Shown piece after piece: positions 17,366 through 26,160 of a DNA stretch of 64,000 nt. Each line of letters starts with the position of its first letter. The stretch's first letter is position 1. The stretch is from Mesonia profundi (GTDB taxonomy: Bacteria; Bacteroidota; Bacteroidia; Flavobacteriales; Flavobacteriaceae). Both the position numbers and the translations under genes were made by a program. The notes beneath the pieces were generated by a model, which was not told the origin of the DNA, did not search any database, and saw only the letters and a list, made by a program, of their open reading frames with translations. The stretch is from positions 37,893 to 101,892 of the forward strand of contig NZ_JAVHUL010000006.1 in assembly GCF_031085155.1 (NCBI RefSeq), given 5' to 3'.

Positions 17366-18596
17366 CTTTAGAGGTATTATTTTTTTTATGATTTGATTTT
17401 TTCTGTGGCTTTTTTTGTCCAGCTTTTGGATTATTATTCGTGTTTGCGTTCGCTTTTTGAGGCTTTCTTTTCTTTTTTCTTTTCTTTTTATTTTGAGATG
17501 ATTTTGGCTTATCAAAACGCGTTAAACTATCTTGACCCACCACATTGCTAAAGTCGATTTCTACTTCTTGCTGAAGCTGAGTAGCAAACTCTTCTAAGCT
17601 TGCAACAGGTTTTTTGTCTTTTGCTGCTTGGATAATGATTTTAGCTTGGTCTTTGGTAAGCTCGTGCCAATTCATCCACTCTCCTTCGTAAGCATACCAC
17701 AACGAGCCTTTAAAAATATCTATTTTCTGACAAACTGCGGTTCCCTTTTGCGTTTGTAATTTGGCATCTTGTCTAGGAAATTCTTTAAGCGCATCTAAAT
17801 ATGAATCTAACTCATAGTTTAAACAACATTTTAACTTTCCGCATTGTCCCGCTAATTTCTGCGGATTTAAAGATAACTGCTGGTACCTAGCCGCAGAAGT
17901 AGTCACGCTTCTAAAATCTGTCAACCAAGTAGAACAACACAATTCCCGACCACAAGAACCAATTCCGCCTAGACGGGCAGCTTCTTGCCTAAAACCTATT
18001 TGTCGCATTTCTATACGCGTTCTAAACTCTTGTGCAAATTCTTTAATTAGCAGTCTAAAGTCTACGCGTTCTTCGGCTGTATAATAAAAAGTGGCTTTAG
18101 AAGCATCTCCCTGAAACTCAATATCACTAATCTTCATTTTTAACTGAAGACGGATTGCAATCTCACGAGCACGAACCTTCATAGGCTCTTCTCGTTCTCT
18201 TGCCGCTTGCCAAATATCAATATCTTTTTGAGAGGCTTTTCTATATATTTTAAGTACTTCTTCACTATCTACTTTTACTCGCTTTTTTTTCATTTGTACG
18301 CGAACCAATTCCCCCGTAAGAGTAACCACGCCCACATCATGACCCGATGAAGCTTCTACTGCTACCACATCGCCCATACTTAAGGTAAGCTTTTCTGTAT
18401 TTTTGAAAAAGTGTTTTCTTCCGTTTTTAAAACGTACTTCTACACATTGAAAAGCTTCTTGCCCATTGGGCAAAGCCATATTTGATAACCAATCGAAAAC
18501 AGTAAGTTTATTACATCCATCGGTTCCGCAGGTCCCATTATTCTTACATCCTTTTGGCTGACCGTCTTTTCCGGTCGAGCAACTTCCACACCCCAT
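17358..18596 (-). CDS. ricT: PSP1-domain regulatory protein, RicT/YaaT family
   Basis: A 412-residue protein of the RicT (YaaT) family; in Bacillus this protein belongs to an Fe-S binding complex that affects RNA processing. Conserved features: an N-terminal Cys-rich stretch (CGSCSTG, then CGTDGC), the PSP1 core with FRTRIEMRQIGFRQEAARLG, the cysteine motif GSCGRELCCSTW and CGKLKCCLNYE. The last 60 residues are a lysine-rich low-complexity tail seen in Bacteroidota members. It heads the operon ricT-gldH-pbp1A. The target in this phylum is unknown. Confidence 0.9.
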   Translation of the reverse strand: MGCGSCSTGKDGQPKGCKNNGTCGTDGCNKLTVFDWLSNMALPNGQEAFQCVEVRFKNGRKHFFKNTEKLTLSMGDVVAVEASSGHDVGVVTLTGELVRVQMKKKRVKVDSEEVLKIYRKASQKDIDIWQAAREREEPMKVRAREIAIRLQLKMKISDIEFQGDASKATFYYTAEERVDFRLLIKEFAQEFRTRIEMRQIGFRQEAARLGGIGSCGRELCCSTWLTDFRSVTTSAARYQQLSLNPQKLAGQCGKLKCCLNYELDSYLDALKEFPRQDAKLQTQKGTAVCQKIDIFKGSLWYAYEGEWMNWHELTKDQAKIIIQAAKDKKPVASLEEFATQLQQEVEIDFSNVVGQDSLTRFDKPKSSQNKKKRKKKRKPQKANANTNNNPKAGQKKPQKKSNHKKNNTSKDA

Positions 18597-19074
18597 ATGT
18601 TCTATATATTGAAATACATCGCAGCACTCTACACCACGTGTATTGAAAAATTAATACTTCTTTTAAAAGGGTAAATATACCAATTTATTGTGAGGCTGGT
18701 AAACCTGAGAAAATATAATGAGATAATATGTTTACACAGAAGTCTTAATGGGAAAATAAATTAAAGCTAACGCCATCAATATAGCAATCATGGCAGGGGA
18801 AAAAGCTTTCCAATTGATTTTAAATTATCCATAAAAAACTAAGAATCATCGGTCTTTCTCGTTCCTAAAAACAGGTGAAACTGAATAAAGTTAAGAAATA
18901 GAAAAGCAAGTTTCTTTTCTCTAAGAAGATGTTTAATTATATCGCGGGTAGAATCAAGAATTTGCAGGCAAGCCTATTCGAAAGACACGGTTAGACTTCT
19001 AGAAATCCTCTGCAAGAAATAAAAATGAACCGCATGAGTCAGCTTCTATTTAGATGAAAGAAGGCCTAAAAAAT
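18597..19074. other. Gene-poor stretch with a possible decayed ORF
   Basis: No convincing gene lies in these 480 bases. On the minus strand, from about 18820 to 18732, a frame reads W-K-A-F-S-P-A-M-I-A-I-L-M-A-L-A-L-I-Y-F and then P-I-K-T-S-V-stop. This resembles the last membrane helix of a larger protein, with a stop four codons upstream of the tryptophan. It may be a pseudogene tail, or chance. Confidence 0.3.
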
Positions 19075-19112
19075 AAAACCTCCAATAACAAGATTTTGTT
19101 ATTGGAGGTTTT
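19075..19112 (-). terminator. Strong intrinsic terminator of trhO
   Basis: A perfect 16-bp stem (AAAACCTCCAATAACA) with a 6-base loop starts 7 bp after the trhO stop on the minus strand. The stem's 3' side ends in a T run there. Confidence 0.85.
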
Positions 19113-19118
19113 TGATAC

Positions 19119-20150
19119 TTATGCTTTAAACTTCAGCACTTCAGATCTTCCTTTTTTAAAGATCTTATTGCTGTTATGTTTTCCTTTTCTTAAGGCTTTC
19201 TGCTCTTCATAAGGAAGCGCATGCACTTCTTTACATGCATCTGAACAGCAATCATCCATCTTTTCGGCGCAAGCCTTACATTGTATAAATAATAAGTGAC
19301 AAGCTTCGTTGGCACAATTGATATGCGTATCGCAGGCTTCACCACATTGGTGACACTTCGCTATCACATCCTCGCTAATTTTTTCCGCTCGGCGGTGATC
19401 AAAAACAAAGTTCTTTCCTATAAATTTATTTTCTAGCTCCAAATTGTCTACTTGCCTGGCGTATTCAATAATTCCGCCTTCTAGCTGAAACACATTTTTA
19501 AAGCCTTTATGTTTGTAGTAGGCACTGGCTTTTTCGCAGCGAATTCCTCCCGTGCAATACATCACCAAGTTTTTATCTTCTTTGTGTTCTTTTAAATCTT
19601 CTTCAATGAGATCTAAAGAATCTCTAAAGGTATCCACATCTGGGGTAACGGCTCCCTGAAAGTGACCAATCTCACTTTCATAATGATTTCGCATATCTAC
19701 CAACACCGTATTGGGGTCGTTAATAAGTTCATTAAATTTTTGGGCGTTGACATGAATTCCTTTTTGAGTGACATCAAAGGTTTCATCGTTTAAACCATCG
19801 GCTACAATTTTATCTCGCACTTTCACTTTCAACTTCAAAAAAGATTTTACGTCATGTTCTATGGCGATATTCAATCGTACTCCTTCCAAAAAATAAATTC
19901 CGTCAAGGAAATTTTTAAACTCATGAAATTGTTTCGCGGGCACCGAAAGCTGCGCGTTAATCCCCTCCTGGGCCACGTAGATTCTCCCCAAGACCTCAAG
20001 TTGGTCCCAAGCCACAAATAAGTGGTTTCTAAAAAGTTCTGGATTGCCAATTTTGGCGTACTGATAAAAAGAAAGCGTTAAACGGTCTTCGCCGGCTTCG
20101 TCTAAAAGCTGCGCTCTCTCTTGTGCACTTAGCTTATTGTACAGTTGCAT
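19119..20150 (-). CDS. trhO: tRNA uridine(34) hydroxylase, rhodanese-related (TrhO/YceA)
   Basis: Installs 5-hydroxyuridine at position 34 of tRNAs, using oxygen. The 343 residues comprise an N-terminal ferredoxin-like domain (VAQEGINAQLSVP) and a rhodanese domain (about 125-220) with VDMRNHYESEIGHF and the catalytic loop MYCTGGIRCEKASAYY. A Cys-rich C-terminal zinc region follows (CHQCGEACDTHINCANEAC, then CCSDAC). The basic tail KIFKKGRS is usual. Length and architecture are normal. A -7 box lies 41 bp upstream of the start. Confidence 0.94.
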   Translation of the reverse strand: MQLYNKLSAQERAQLLDEAGEDRLTLSFYQYAKIGNPELFRNHLFVAWDQLEVLGRIYVAQEGINAQLSVPAKQFHEFKNFLDGIYFLEGVRLNIAIEHDVKSFLKLKVKVRDKIVADGLNDETFDVTQKGIHVNAQKFNELINDPNTVLVDMRNHYESEIGHFQGAVTPDVDTFRDSLDLIEEDLKEHKEDKNLVMYCTGGIRCEKASAYYKHKGFKNVFQLEGGIIEYARQVDNLELENKFIGKNFVFDHRRAEKISEDVIAKCHQCGEACDTHINCANEACHLLFIQCKACAEKMDDCCSDACKEVHALPYEEQKALRKGKHNSNKIFKKGRSEVLKFKA

Positions 20151-20190
20151 GCTATACTAATTTTAAGATTTACAAAAGTTTTGAAAGCAG

Positions 20191-20198
20191 CAAAGATA
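20191..20198 (-). promoter_or_regulatory. -7 box TATCTTTG for trhO
   Basis: Exact match to the flavobacterial TAnnTTTG element on the minus strand, about 40 bp upstream of the trhO ATG. I see no TTG at the right distance for a -33 box. Confidence 0.45.
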
Positions 20199-20213
20199 CT
20201 ACAAATAGAACAT

Positions 20214-20252
20214 AAAAAAAATGCCCGAAACTTTTGTTTGGGGCATTTTTTT
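20214..20252. terminator. Bidirectional intrinsic terminator between trhO and recA
   Basis: AAAAAATGCCC and GGGCATTTTTT form a stem with inner AAAC/GTTT pairing. It lies upstream of both divergent neighbours, so it must end some other transcript; the 51-codon ORF on the minus strand (20306-20461) is the natural candidate. Confidence 0.75.
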
Positions 20253-20305
20253 GAACGGCTAATTCGTTATTAATTTTTTTAAAAAATCTAAAAATATCAA
20301 TAACG

Positions 20306-20461
20306 CTAGCCACCGTCCACTTTACAGCTACTCATAAAATTTACCGTAGCTCCGCCGTGACGGGAATTCAAAATCATATTTTTCTTAAGAGATCTCATAG
20401 ATGTTCTCCTTGCTTTTATAGTAGATGCAAGAAAACTAAAAAGGTTGCGTACAATACCCAT
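20306..20461 (-). CDS. Unrecognised small ORF, 51 residues, with its own terminator
   Basis: An ATG-started frame of 51 codons lies in the trhO-recA gap and ends 54 bp before a strong terminator. The peptide begins MGIVRNLFSFLASTIKARRT, has a basic middle (MRSLKKNMILNSRHGG) and ends NFMSSCKVDGG. It is strongly basic with one cysteine near the end and one amphipathic or hydrophobic helix at the start. I do not recognise it. The frame plus terminator suggests a real small gene or a regulatory RNA that happens to be open. No consensus promoter is obvious upstream. Confidence 0.4.
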   Translation of the reverse strand: MGIVRNLFSFLASTIKARRTSMRSLKKNMILNSRHGGATVNFMSSCKVDGG

Positions 20462-20532
20462 TTAGCAATTAAATATCACCTTCAAACTCGTTCGTTTTCT
20501 GTAATATACTTCATAATTAAACCGATATAAGA

Positions 20533-20563
20533 TTGTCACGAAGCAAAACTTATAGTACTTTAG
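20533..20563 (+). promoter_or_regulatory. Putative recA promoter (TTG-N20-TACTTTAG)
   Basis: TTG at 20533-20535 and TACTTTAG at 20556-20563 are 20 bp apart, in the normal range for flavobacterial promoters, and the -7 element differs from consensus only at one conserved position. It lies 35 bp upstream of the recA ATG. I see no SOS box that I could name with confidence. Confidence 0.4.
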
Positions 20564-20597
20564 CAGCACTTGAAGTTAATACAGAAAGCGACAGATT

Positions 20598-21623
20598 ATG
20601 AGCAAAGAAAAAAACAACGAAAAAGAAAAAGAAGCAAAATTAAAAGCCTTAAAACTAACCTTAGATAAGTTAGATAAGACTTACGGGAAAGGAGCCGTAA
20701 TGAAAATGGGCGATCAAGCCGTACAGGATGTAGAAGCCATTCCTTCGGGCTCTTTGGGCTTAGATTTAGCCTTAGGAGTACACGGTTATCCTAGAGGTCG
20801 TGTGATTGAAATATACGGACCAGAATCTTCTGGTAAAACTACCTTAACGCTTCACGCTATTGCAGAAGCTCAAAAGGCAGGAGGTATTGCTGCTTTTATT
20901 GATGCAGAGCATGCATTTGATCGTTTTTATGCTGCCAATTTAGGAGTAGATATTGAAAACTTGATCATCTCTCAACCCGATCACGGAGAGCAAGCTTTGG
21001 AAATTGTAGACAATCTTATTCGCTCTGGCGCTATAGATATTATTGTTATTGACTCAGTTGCTGCCTTAACTCCAAAAAGTGAAATAGAAGGAGAGATGGG
21101 AGATTCTAAAATGGGGCTTCACGCCAGATTAATGTCTCAAGCCTTAAGAAAATTAACGGCTTCTATTAGCAAAACTAAATGTACTGTCATCTTTATTAAC
21201 CAGTTGCGGGAAAAGATTGGGGTGATGTTTGGAAACCCAGAAACCACTACAGGAGGAAACGCACTAAAATTCTATTCTTCGGTTAGATTGGACATTAGGA
21301 GATCTACCCAAATTAAAAATAGCAATAGCGACGTTTTAGGGAACAAAACCCGAGTGAAAGTCGTGAAAAATAAAGTAGCTCCGCCTTTTAAAATGGCAGA
21401 ATTCGACATCATGTATGGCGAAGGAATTTCTAAAGTAGGAGAAATTATAGATATAGGAGTAGACTATGAAATCGTAAAGAAAAGCGGTTCTTGGTTTAGC
21501 TACGAAGACACCAAATTAGGTCAAGGTAGAGATGCGGTAAAAGCACTTTTAAAAGACAATCCAGACTTGATGGATGAGCTTGAAACCAAAATTACCGAAG
21601 CTATTAAATTAGCTAAAGCTTAA
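20598..21623 (+). CDS. recA: Recombinase RecA
   Basis: ATP-dependent strand-exchange protein for homologous recombination and SOS induction, 341 residues. Seen: Walker [19 protein letters not shown], Walker [13 protein letters not shown], the L1/L2 DNA-binding loops ([20 protein letters not shown] and [20 protein letters not shown]) and the C-terminal [15 protein letters not shown]. The start [12 protein letters not shown] carries a charged N-terminal extension common in Bacteroidota. It is followed by a strong terminator and is monocistronic. Confidence 0.98.
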   Translation: MSKEKNNEKEKEAKLKALKLTLDKLDKTYGKGAVMKMGDQAVQDVEAIPSGSLGLDLALGVHGYPRGRVIEIYGPESSGKTTLTLHAIAEAQKAGGIAAFIDAEHAFDRFYAANLGVDIENLIISQPDHGEQALEIVDNLIRSGAIDIIVIDSVAALTPKSEIEGEMGDSKMGLHARLMSQALRKLTASISKTKCTVIFINQLREKIGVMFGNPETTTGGNALKFYSSVRLDIRRSTQIKNSNSDVLGNKTRVKVVKNKVAPPFKMAEFDIMYGEGISKVGEIIDIGVDYEIVKKSGSWFSYEDTKLGQGRDAVKALLKDNPDLMDELETKITEAIKLAKA

Positions 21624-21644
21624 AAGAATTTTATTCTTCAGATT

Positions 21645-21673
21645 AAAAAATCTCGCTCTTGGCGAGATTTTTT
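21645..21673 (+). terminator. recA terminator
   Basis: AAAAAATCTCGC-TCTTG-GCGAGATTTTTT, 22 bp after the recA stop; a perfect stem with a T run. Confidence 0.85.
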
Positions 21674-21756
21674 GATTTCATACGCAACCATTCTGATAAT
21701 TAAACATCTATAGATAAAACCCTAACTCTGTATTTTACAAAGAGTACTATTATTTT

Positions 21757-22173
21757 ATGAAGAATTTTACCCTATTTCTTTTACTTCTTGTGATGTTCAC
21801 AAGTTGTAGCAGTGATGACATCAATGATATTGATTTTACGTACGAATTAATGCCGGTTAGCTTGGTAGATATTCCAGATACCTTAACCTATGGCGAAGAT
21901 TCATTTATTACCTTGAGTTATCTGCGACCTTCCACTTGTCACGCATTCGCCGGTTTTAACCTTATTGAAAATGAGCATGAGATTAAACTAAGTATCTTAA
22001 ATACAGTAATACAAAACGGCTCTAATTGTGAAGACTTAGAAAATGTGACCGCATCTGAGATGTTTGAATTTCACGTAGAGCGAGAAGATTACTATATTTT
22101 TAAAATCTATGAAGGACTAGACCAAGAAGGAAATGAAGTATATTTAACCAAAGAAGTAATGATACAGTTATAA
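21757..22173 (+). CDS. Hypothetical lipoprotein, 138 residues
   Basis: A lipoprotein signal peptide (MKNFTLFLLLLVMFTSCSSDD, lipobox FTSC with the lipidated Cys at 17) is followed by an acidic linker and a beta-rich domain of about 115 residues. The Cys pair (STCH and SNCED) could form a disulfide in the periplasm. I do not recognise the family. It stands 6 bp before an ECF sigma gene and so is probably in one operon with it; a role as a sensor or target of that system is only an inference from this. Confidence 0.75.
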   Translation: MKNFTLFLLLLVMFTSCSSDDINDIDFTYELMPVSLVDIPDTLTYGEDSFITLSYLRPSTCHAFAGFNLIENEHEIKLSILNTVIQNGSNCEDLENVTASEMFEFHVEREDYYIFKIYEGLDQEGNEVYLTKEVMIQL

Positions 22174-22179
22174 GGGTTT

Positions 22180-22725
22180 ATGAGTATTGAGAAGCTTATA
22201 AAGAATTGCAAAAAGCAAGATTTAAAGTCGCAAGAGAAGTTATACCATCTTTTCTCGCATAAGCTTTTTGCCGTTTCTTTAAAATACTCTAAAAATTACG
22301 CTGAAGCGGAAGACAATTTACAAGATGCCTTTATCACCATCTTCAAAAAAATGAAGCAGTTCTGTTTTAAAGGTTCTTTTGAAGGATGGATGAAGAGAAT
22401 TGTAATCAATACGGCTCTACAGCGCTACCGTAAACAGCAACATGTATTTGAAATTGTTCATGAAGAACGCATACAACAACCCGAAGTAGAGCTTCAAGAG
22501 GAAGAAATTCCTTTAAAGTTTTTACTTCAAATTATACAAGAGTTACCAGATCGCTACCGCATGGTTTTTAACCTTTATGCTTTAGACGGTTACTCCCATA
22601 AAGAGATTGCAGAAACCATGAGTATTTCTGTAGGCACCTCCAAATCGAACCTTGCAAGAGCAAGAGGGATCTTAAAACAAAAAATTGAAGAAAGTCAAAA
22701 AAAAAATAACGTACAGTCTGTTTAA
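22180..22725 (+). CDS. RNA polymerase ECF-type sigma factor
   Basis: A 181-residue sigma factor with region 2 (KLFAVSLKYSKNYAEAEDNL, then QDAFITIFKKM), which binds the -10 element and core polymerase. Region 4 (LPDRYRMVFNLYALDGYSHK, then EIAETMSISVGTSKSNLARAR) holds the helix-turn-helix for the -35 element. The following gene starts 3 bp after its stop and encodes a protein with a cytosolic N-terminus and one membrane helix, a layout expected of an anti-sigma partner. The signal and regulon are unknown. Confidence 0.92.
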   Translation: MSIEKLIKNCKKQDLKSQEKLYHLFSHKLFAVSLKYSKNYAEAEDNLQDAFITIFKKMKQFCFKGSFEGWMKRIVINTALQRYRKQQHVFEIVHEERIQQPEVELQEEEIPLKFLLQIIQELPDRYRMVFNLYALDGYSHKEIAETMSISVGTSKSNLARARGILKQKIEESQKKNNVQSV

Positions 22726-22728
22726 GAG

Positions 22729-24261
22729 ATGAGTGAAAAGAAAAATATAGATCGTTTATTCCAAGAGAAGTTCAAAGATTTCGAGGCTTCTCCACATAAG
22801 CGGGTATGGAAAAATATTGAACAAGAATTAAAGAAAGATAAAAAGCGTAGGCTTATTCCTGTCTTATGGTATAAAGTTGCGGGAGTTGCTGCTGCCATTA
22901 GCTTACTTATCTTTTTAGGAAATTCTTTCTGGCAAGATCAAGAGGTAGAAGTAGTAAATACGTCTCCTAAAAACAACAAGATTTTAGAGAATGAAGCCGA
23001 AAATTCCTTGCAAAATTCTGCGGAAGAAGAAGCGAAAGAAAATATCGTTTTTACTGAGCCAGCCTCTCCAAAAGAAAATGAGAACATTAAGGAAGAAAAA
23101 GAGCTAGAGAATCAGCGACAACTTGTAGAAAACGCTTCTAATTCTTCTTCAGATAAAGAAAAGTCGGGTTTAACAGCAAACCAACAAGATATCGCTTCCG
23201 CGGAAGCGCCAACAAAAAGAAAAGAAACCGAAACCGAAGTCTCTACAAACTCCAAAAACGAAAATGCTCTTAACGCAGACCCGAAATCTAAAAGAGACCC
23301 AAGTGAAATCGCCGACTTAGACCTTAAGAAAGACAACAATCTCAACAAAGAAATTTTAGAAAAAGAAAATGCTTTGGCACAACGAGAAAAGGAATTCCAA
23401 GACTCGAATAAAATCGCCGCTACACAGATCAAGAAAGACAGCAGTCTCACCAAAGAAATCTTAGAAGAAGAAAATGCTTTGGCGCAACGCGAAAAAGAAC
23501 TCAAAGAAGAAAATACAACCGATAAAAAAGGTACTGAAAGTGAGAAATTTAGTCGCTGGAATATTAGGCCTAATGTTTCTCCTGTATATTATGGAAACCT
23601 AGGAGATTCAGGTAGTCCTATAGATTCTCAGTTTTCTAATAACGATGCTTCAGGCGAAGTGAGTATGGCGTATGGCGTAAATTTTGCTTATGCGATATCA
23701 AAAAAAATAAAAGTACGTACAGGAGTGAGCAAAGTGCAGCTTAATTATAACACCAATGATGTGGCTTTCACTTCTTCTGTAGATCCGGTAGGCCTTACTA
23801 ACCTCGATGCTAATGCACAGACAAAAAACATACAAGTGGTTTCCCGCCCTTCTCGAGATATTCAAATTAACTCTCTAAGACCTAACATTAATCCATACAC
23901 TTCTGGGGCCTTAAAACAACAAATTGGATTTATAGAAGTACCTATAGAGATTGAATATGCGCTATTAGACACGCGTTTTGGAATTCAGATTATTGGAGGT
24001 GCCAGTAGCCTGATTTTAAGTGAAAATGAAGTGGCTATAACTTCTGCAGAAGGAGTTACTAATCTTGGAGAGGCAAACAATCTTAACAAACTAAGTTTTA
24101 GCACCAATCTGGGAGTAGGCTTTGGTTACGAGATATCAAAAAAATTAGATTTTAATGTAGAACCTACGTTTAAGTATCAACTCAATACCTTCTCAGGTAA
24201 TACCAATGGTTTTAAACCTTACTATTTTGGGGTTTACACAGGAATCAACTTTAAGTTTTAG
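22729..24261 (+). CDS. Membrane-anchored protein with cytosolic head, charged repeat linker and beta-barrel-like C-terminus
   Basis: A 510-residue protein. Residues 1-45 are a charged cytosolic head (RLFQEKFKDFEASPHKRVWK), as in proteins encoded next to ECF sigma genes in Bacteroidota. One membrane helix lies at about 46-66. A Glu/Lys/Asn-rich linker of about 200 residues contains two 35-residue tandem copies (near 193-262) sharing KEILE-ENALAQREKE. The C-terminal 230 residues have alternating beta strands typical of outer-membrane-beta-barrel-like domains and end in aromatic GINFKF. An anti-sigma role is inferred from context. A palindrome copy is in frame at 23193-23208. Confidence 0.78.
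   Translation: MSEKKNIDRLFQEKFKDFEASPHKRVWKNIEQELKKDKKRRLIPVLWYKVAGVAAAISLLIFLGNSFWQDQEVEVVNTSPKNNKILENEAENSLQNSAEEEAKENIVFTEPASPKENENIKEEKELENQRQLVENASNSSSDKEKSGLTANQQDIASAEAPTKRKETETEVSTNSKNENALNADPKSKRDPSEIADLDLKKDNNLNKEILEKENALAQREKEFQDSNKIAATQIKKDSSLTKEILEEENALAQREKELKEENTTDKKGTESEKFSRWNIRPNVSPVYYGNLGDSGSPIDSQFSNNDASGEVSMAYGVNFAYAISKKIKVRTGVSKVQLNYNTNDVAFTSSVDPVGLTNLDANAQTKNIQVVSRPSRDIQINSLRPNINPYTSGALKQQIGFIEVPIEIEYALLDTRFGIQIIGGASSLILSENEVAITSAEGVTNLGEANNLNKLSFSTNLGVGFGYEISKKLDFNVEPTFKYQLNTFSGNTNGFKPYYFGVYTGINFKF
23193..23208. repeat. In-gene copy of the palindrome, CGCTTCCGCGGAAGCG
   Basis: A full 16-bp perfect palindrome inside the linker of the ECF-linked membrane protein, read as A-S-A-E-A. 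The low-complexity linker would tolerate an insertion. Confidence 0.8.
23306..23515 (+). repeat. Two tandem 105-bp coding repeats
   Basis: Copies at 23306-23410 and 23411-23515 share long identical stretches, such as GAAAATGCTTTGGC, and encode a 35-residue charged helical unit twice in the linker. Confidence 0.7.
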
Positions 24262-24292
24262 TTAAGTTAATTGAAGTTGAAGCAATGATGAG

Positions 24293-24323
24293 AAAAGCTC
24301 ATCCTATATAGGATGAGCTTTTT
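24293..24323. terminator. Bidirectional terminator between convergent genes
   Basis: AAAAGCTCATCC-TATATA-GGATGAGCTTTTT, a perfect stem between the ECF-linked gene (plus) and plsC (minus). Confidence 0.85.
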
Positions 24324-24337
24324 GCTTTCTAGTCAAT

Positions 24338-25078
24338 TTAAATGGGTTTAGCTTCCAATTCGGTTAAGATTGCTTCTCTTACCTCTTGCTTTAATTTTGA
24401 TTTATCCTCTGGAGCATAAGCTTCTGTAGGGAAAAAAGAAAGAATTTTAGCTCTCATCTTACCTGGACTTCCGCTAAAAAAAGTGTAAGAAAACCGCTTC
24501 TTATTATCATAAAACACCAAGGGAACAATAGGAATTTGATGTTCTATAGCCAATCTAAAAGCACCATCTTTAAAAGAATCTAAAGCTACTGTTTCATCAT
24601 CGGGGACTCCGCCTTCAGGAAAAATGCAAATACTCACCCCCTGGCTTAACCTGCGTTGGGCTTGGTTAAACACCTCTTTTCGGCTGTGCATACTATTGCG
24701 GTCTACCAAGATGCACGTGCGTTTATAGAAAAATCCAAATAAAGGAATTTTTGTCAACTCCTTCTTTCCTACAAAGACAAACGGATTTTTTACCGCGTGT
24801 AACATCATCATAATATCCATCATAGAAGTATGATTGGCAACAAACATATAACTACGCCCTTTTTGAGGCTTTTCTTCTCTTTCTATCTTAGGCCTAAACC
24901 CCATCCCGTAGATAATGATTCTAGCCCAAAACCTAGCCACAACAAAGAACTGAGGATAAAATTTCTCTTTCGAAGTAAATAATAATAAAAGTGGAAATAA
25001 GAGTATGATGGGTACTCCCATAAGCACATAAAACCAAATTCGCCAAAGCAAAATCACTGCATTTTTTAAAATCCTCAT
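24338..25078 (-). CDS. plsC: 1-acyl-sn-glycerol-3-phosphate acyltransferase
   Basis: Acylates lysophosphatidic acid to phosphatidic acid in phospholipid synthesis, on the inner membrane. The 246 residues have an N-terminal membrane segment (WFYVLMGVPIILLFPLLLLF), the catalytic motif NHTSMMD (HX4D), and the glycerol-phosphate binding motif CIFPEGGVPDDE. The position PEGG replaces the common PEGT but is frequent in Bacteroidota. It is divergent from trpS, 67 bp apart, and convergent with the ECF operon. Confidence 0.92.
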   Translation of the reverse strand: MRILKNAVILLWRIWFYVLMGVPIILLFPLLLLFTSKEKFYPQFFVVARFWARIIIYGMGFRPKIEREEKPQKGRSYMFVANHTSMMDIMMMLHAVKNPFVFVGKKELTKIPLFGFFYKRTCILVDRNSMHSRKEVFNQAQRRLSQGVSICIFPEGGVPDDETVALDSFKDGAFRLAIEHQIPIVPLVFYDNKKRFSYTFFSGSPGKMRAKILSFFPTEAYAPEDKSKLKQEVREAILTELEAKPI

Positions 25079-25145
25079 TTCTCAAAAATATAAAAATGTA
25101 TTCAGCAAACTCTATAAATAAAGTACCTTTACAAAAAAAAACATT

Positions 25146-26114
25146 ATGTCTAGAATACTAACGGGTGTGCAAAGTACAGGTACACCTCACTTAGGAAACC
25201 TTTTAGGGGCCATTATCCCAGCCATAGAAATGGCAAACGATTCTAACAATGAATCCTATTTGTTTATTGCGAATATGCACACGTTAACTCAAATTAAAGA
25301 TGCAAAAACGCTTAAACACAACACCTATTCGGTAGCGGCAACTTGGCTTGCCTTTGGTCTTGACATTCATAACACCGTATTTTACAGACAAAGCGATGTG
25401 CCACAAACTACAGAATTAACTTGGTATTTAAGTTGTTTTTTTCCGTACCAACGCCTTACGTTAGCGCATTCTTTTAAAGATAAATCAGATAGGTTAGACG
25501 ATGTGAACGCTGGTTTGTTTAGTTACCCTATGTTGATGGCGGCAGATATTTTATTATATGATGCAGAGCTGGTTCCTGTAGGAAAAGACCAAATGCAACA
25601 TATTGAGATGACACGCGATGTTGCGACTCGTTTTCACGCACAAATGGGAGAAACTTTTGTCTTGCCAGAAGGTAAAATTCAGGAAGGCACCAAGTACATT
25701 CCGGGGACAGACGGCGGAAAAATGAGTAAGTCTAGAGGGAATTACCTCAACCTTTTTGAAACCGATAAGAAACTGCGCAAGCAGGTGATGAGCATAGAAA
25801 CCGATAGTACTCCTCTTGAGGAACCTAAAAACCCCGACACCTGTAACGTGTTTAATTTATATAAAGTAGTCGCTTCCGCGGAACAAATTAAAGAAATGCG
25901 AGCTAATTATGAAGGCGGAAATTATGGTTACGGTCACGCCAAGCAAGCTTTATTTGATGTCCTTGTTGAAAAATATGCGGTACAAAGAGAAAAGTACACG
26001 TACTATATGAATAACCTTCATGAAATAGATGCCGCTTTAGAAACTGGAGCTCAAAAAGCCCAACAAACTGCTAATGAAGTGTTGAATAGAGTGAGAACAA
26101 AATTGGGATATTAG
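25146..26114 (+). CDS. trpS: Tryptophan--tRNA ligase
   Basis: Class I aminoacyl-tRNA synthetase charging tRNA-Trp, 322 residues. The HIGH-type motif is TGTPHLGN near the N-terminus and the KMSKS motif is GGKMSKSRGNY. The tryptophan-binding region LMAADILLYDAELVPVGKDQ is complete. Length is normal for the bacterial enzyme. A palindrome copy (25870-25883) lies in frame as A-S-A-E in the C-terminal helical part (VVASAEQIKE). A hairpin 47 bp after the stop is the transcript end. Confidence 0.96.
   Translation: MSRILTGVQSTGTPHLGNLLGAIIPAIEMANDSNNESYLFIANMHTLTQIKDAKTLKHNTYSVAATWLAFGLDIHNTVFYRQSDVPQTTELTWYLSCFFPYQRLTLAHSFKDKSDRLDDVNAGLFSYPMLMAADILLYDAELVPVGKDQMQHIEMTRDVATRFHAQMGETFVLPEGKIQEGTKYIPGTDGGKMSKSRGNYLNLFETDKKLRKQVMSIETDSTPLEEPKNPDTCNVFNLYKVVASAEQIKEMRANYEGGNYGYGHAKQALFDVLVEKYAVQREKYTYYMNNLHEIDAALETGAQKAQQTANEVLNRVRTKLGY
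25870..25883. repeat. In-gene half-eroded copy of the palindrome
   Basis: TCGCTTCCGCGGAA in trpS, read as V-A-S-A-E; the right arm is lost after GGAA. Confidence 0.65.
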
Positions 26115-26160
26115 TAAATAGAGGTTAGACCGCTTCGCTTTTAGAAGATAGAAATTAGAT

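Noticed and set aside
17366..17515. Longer N-terminus for GldH
   Set aside because: It would place 50 basic residues before the lipoprotein signal and lies entirely within the ricT 3' end.
20533..20597. An SOS operator upstream of recA
   Set aside because: I could not find a convincing LexA-type inverted repeat; only a promoter-like pair is visible.
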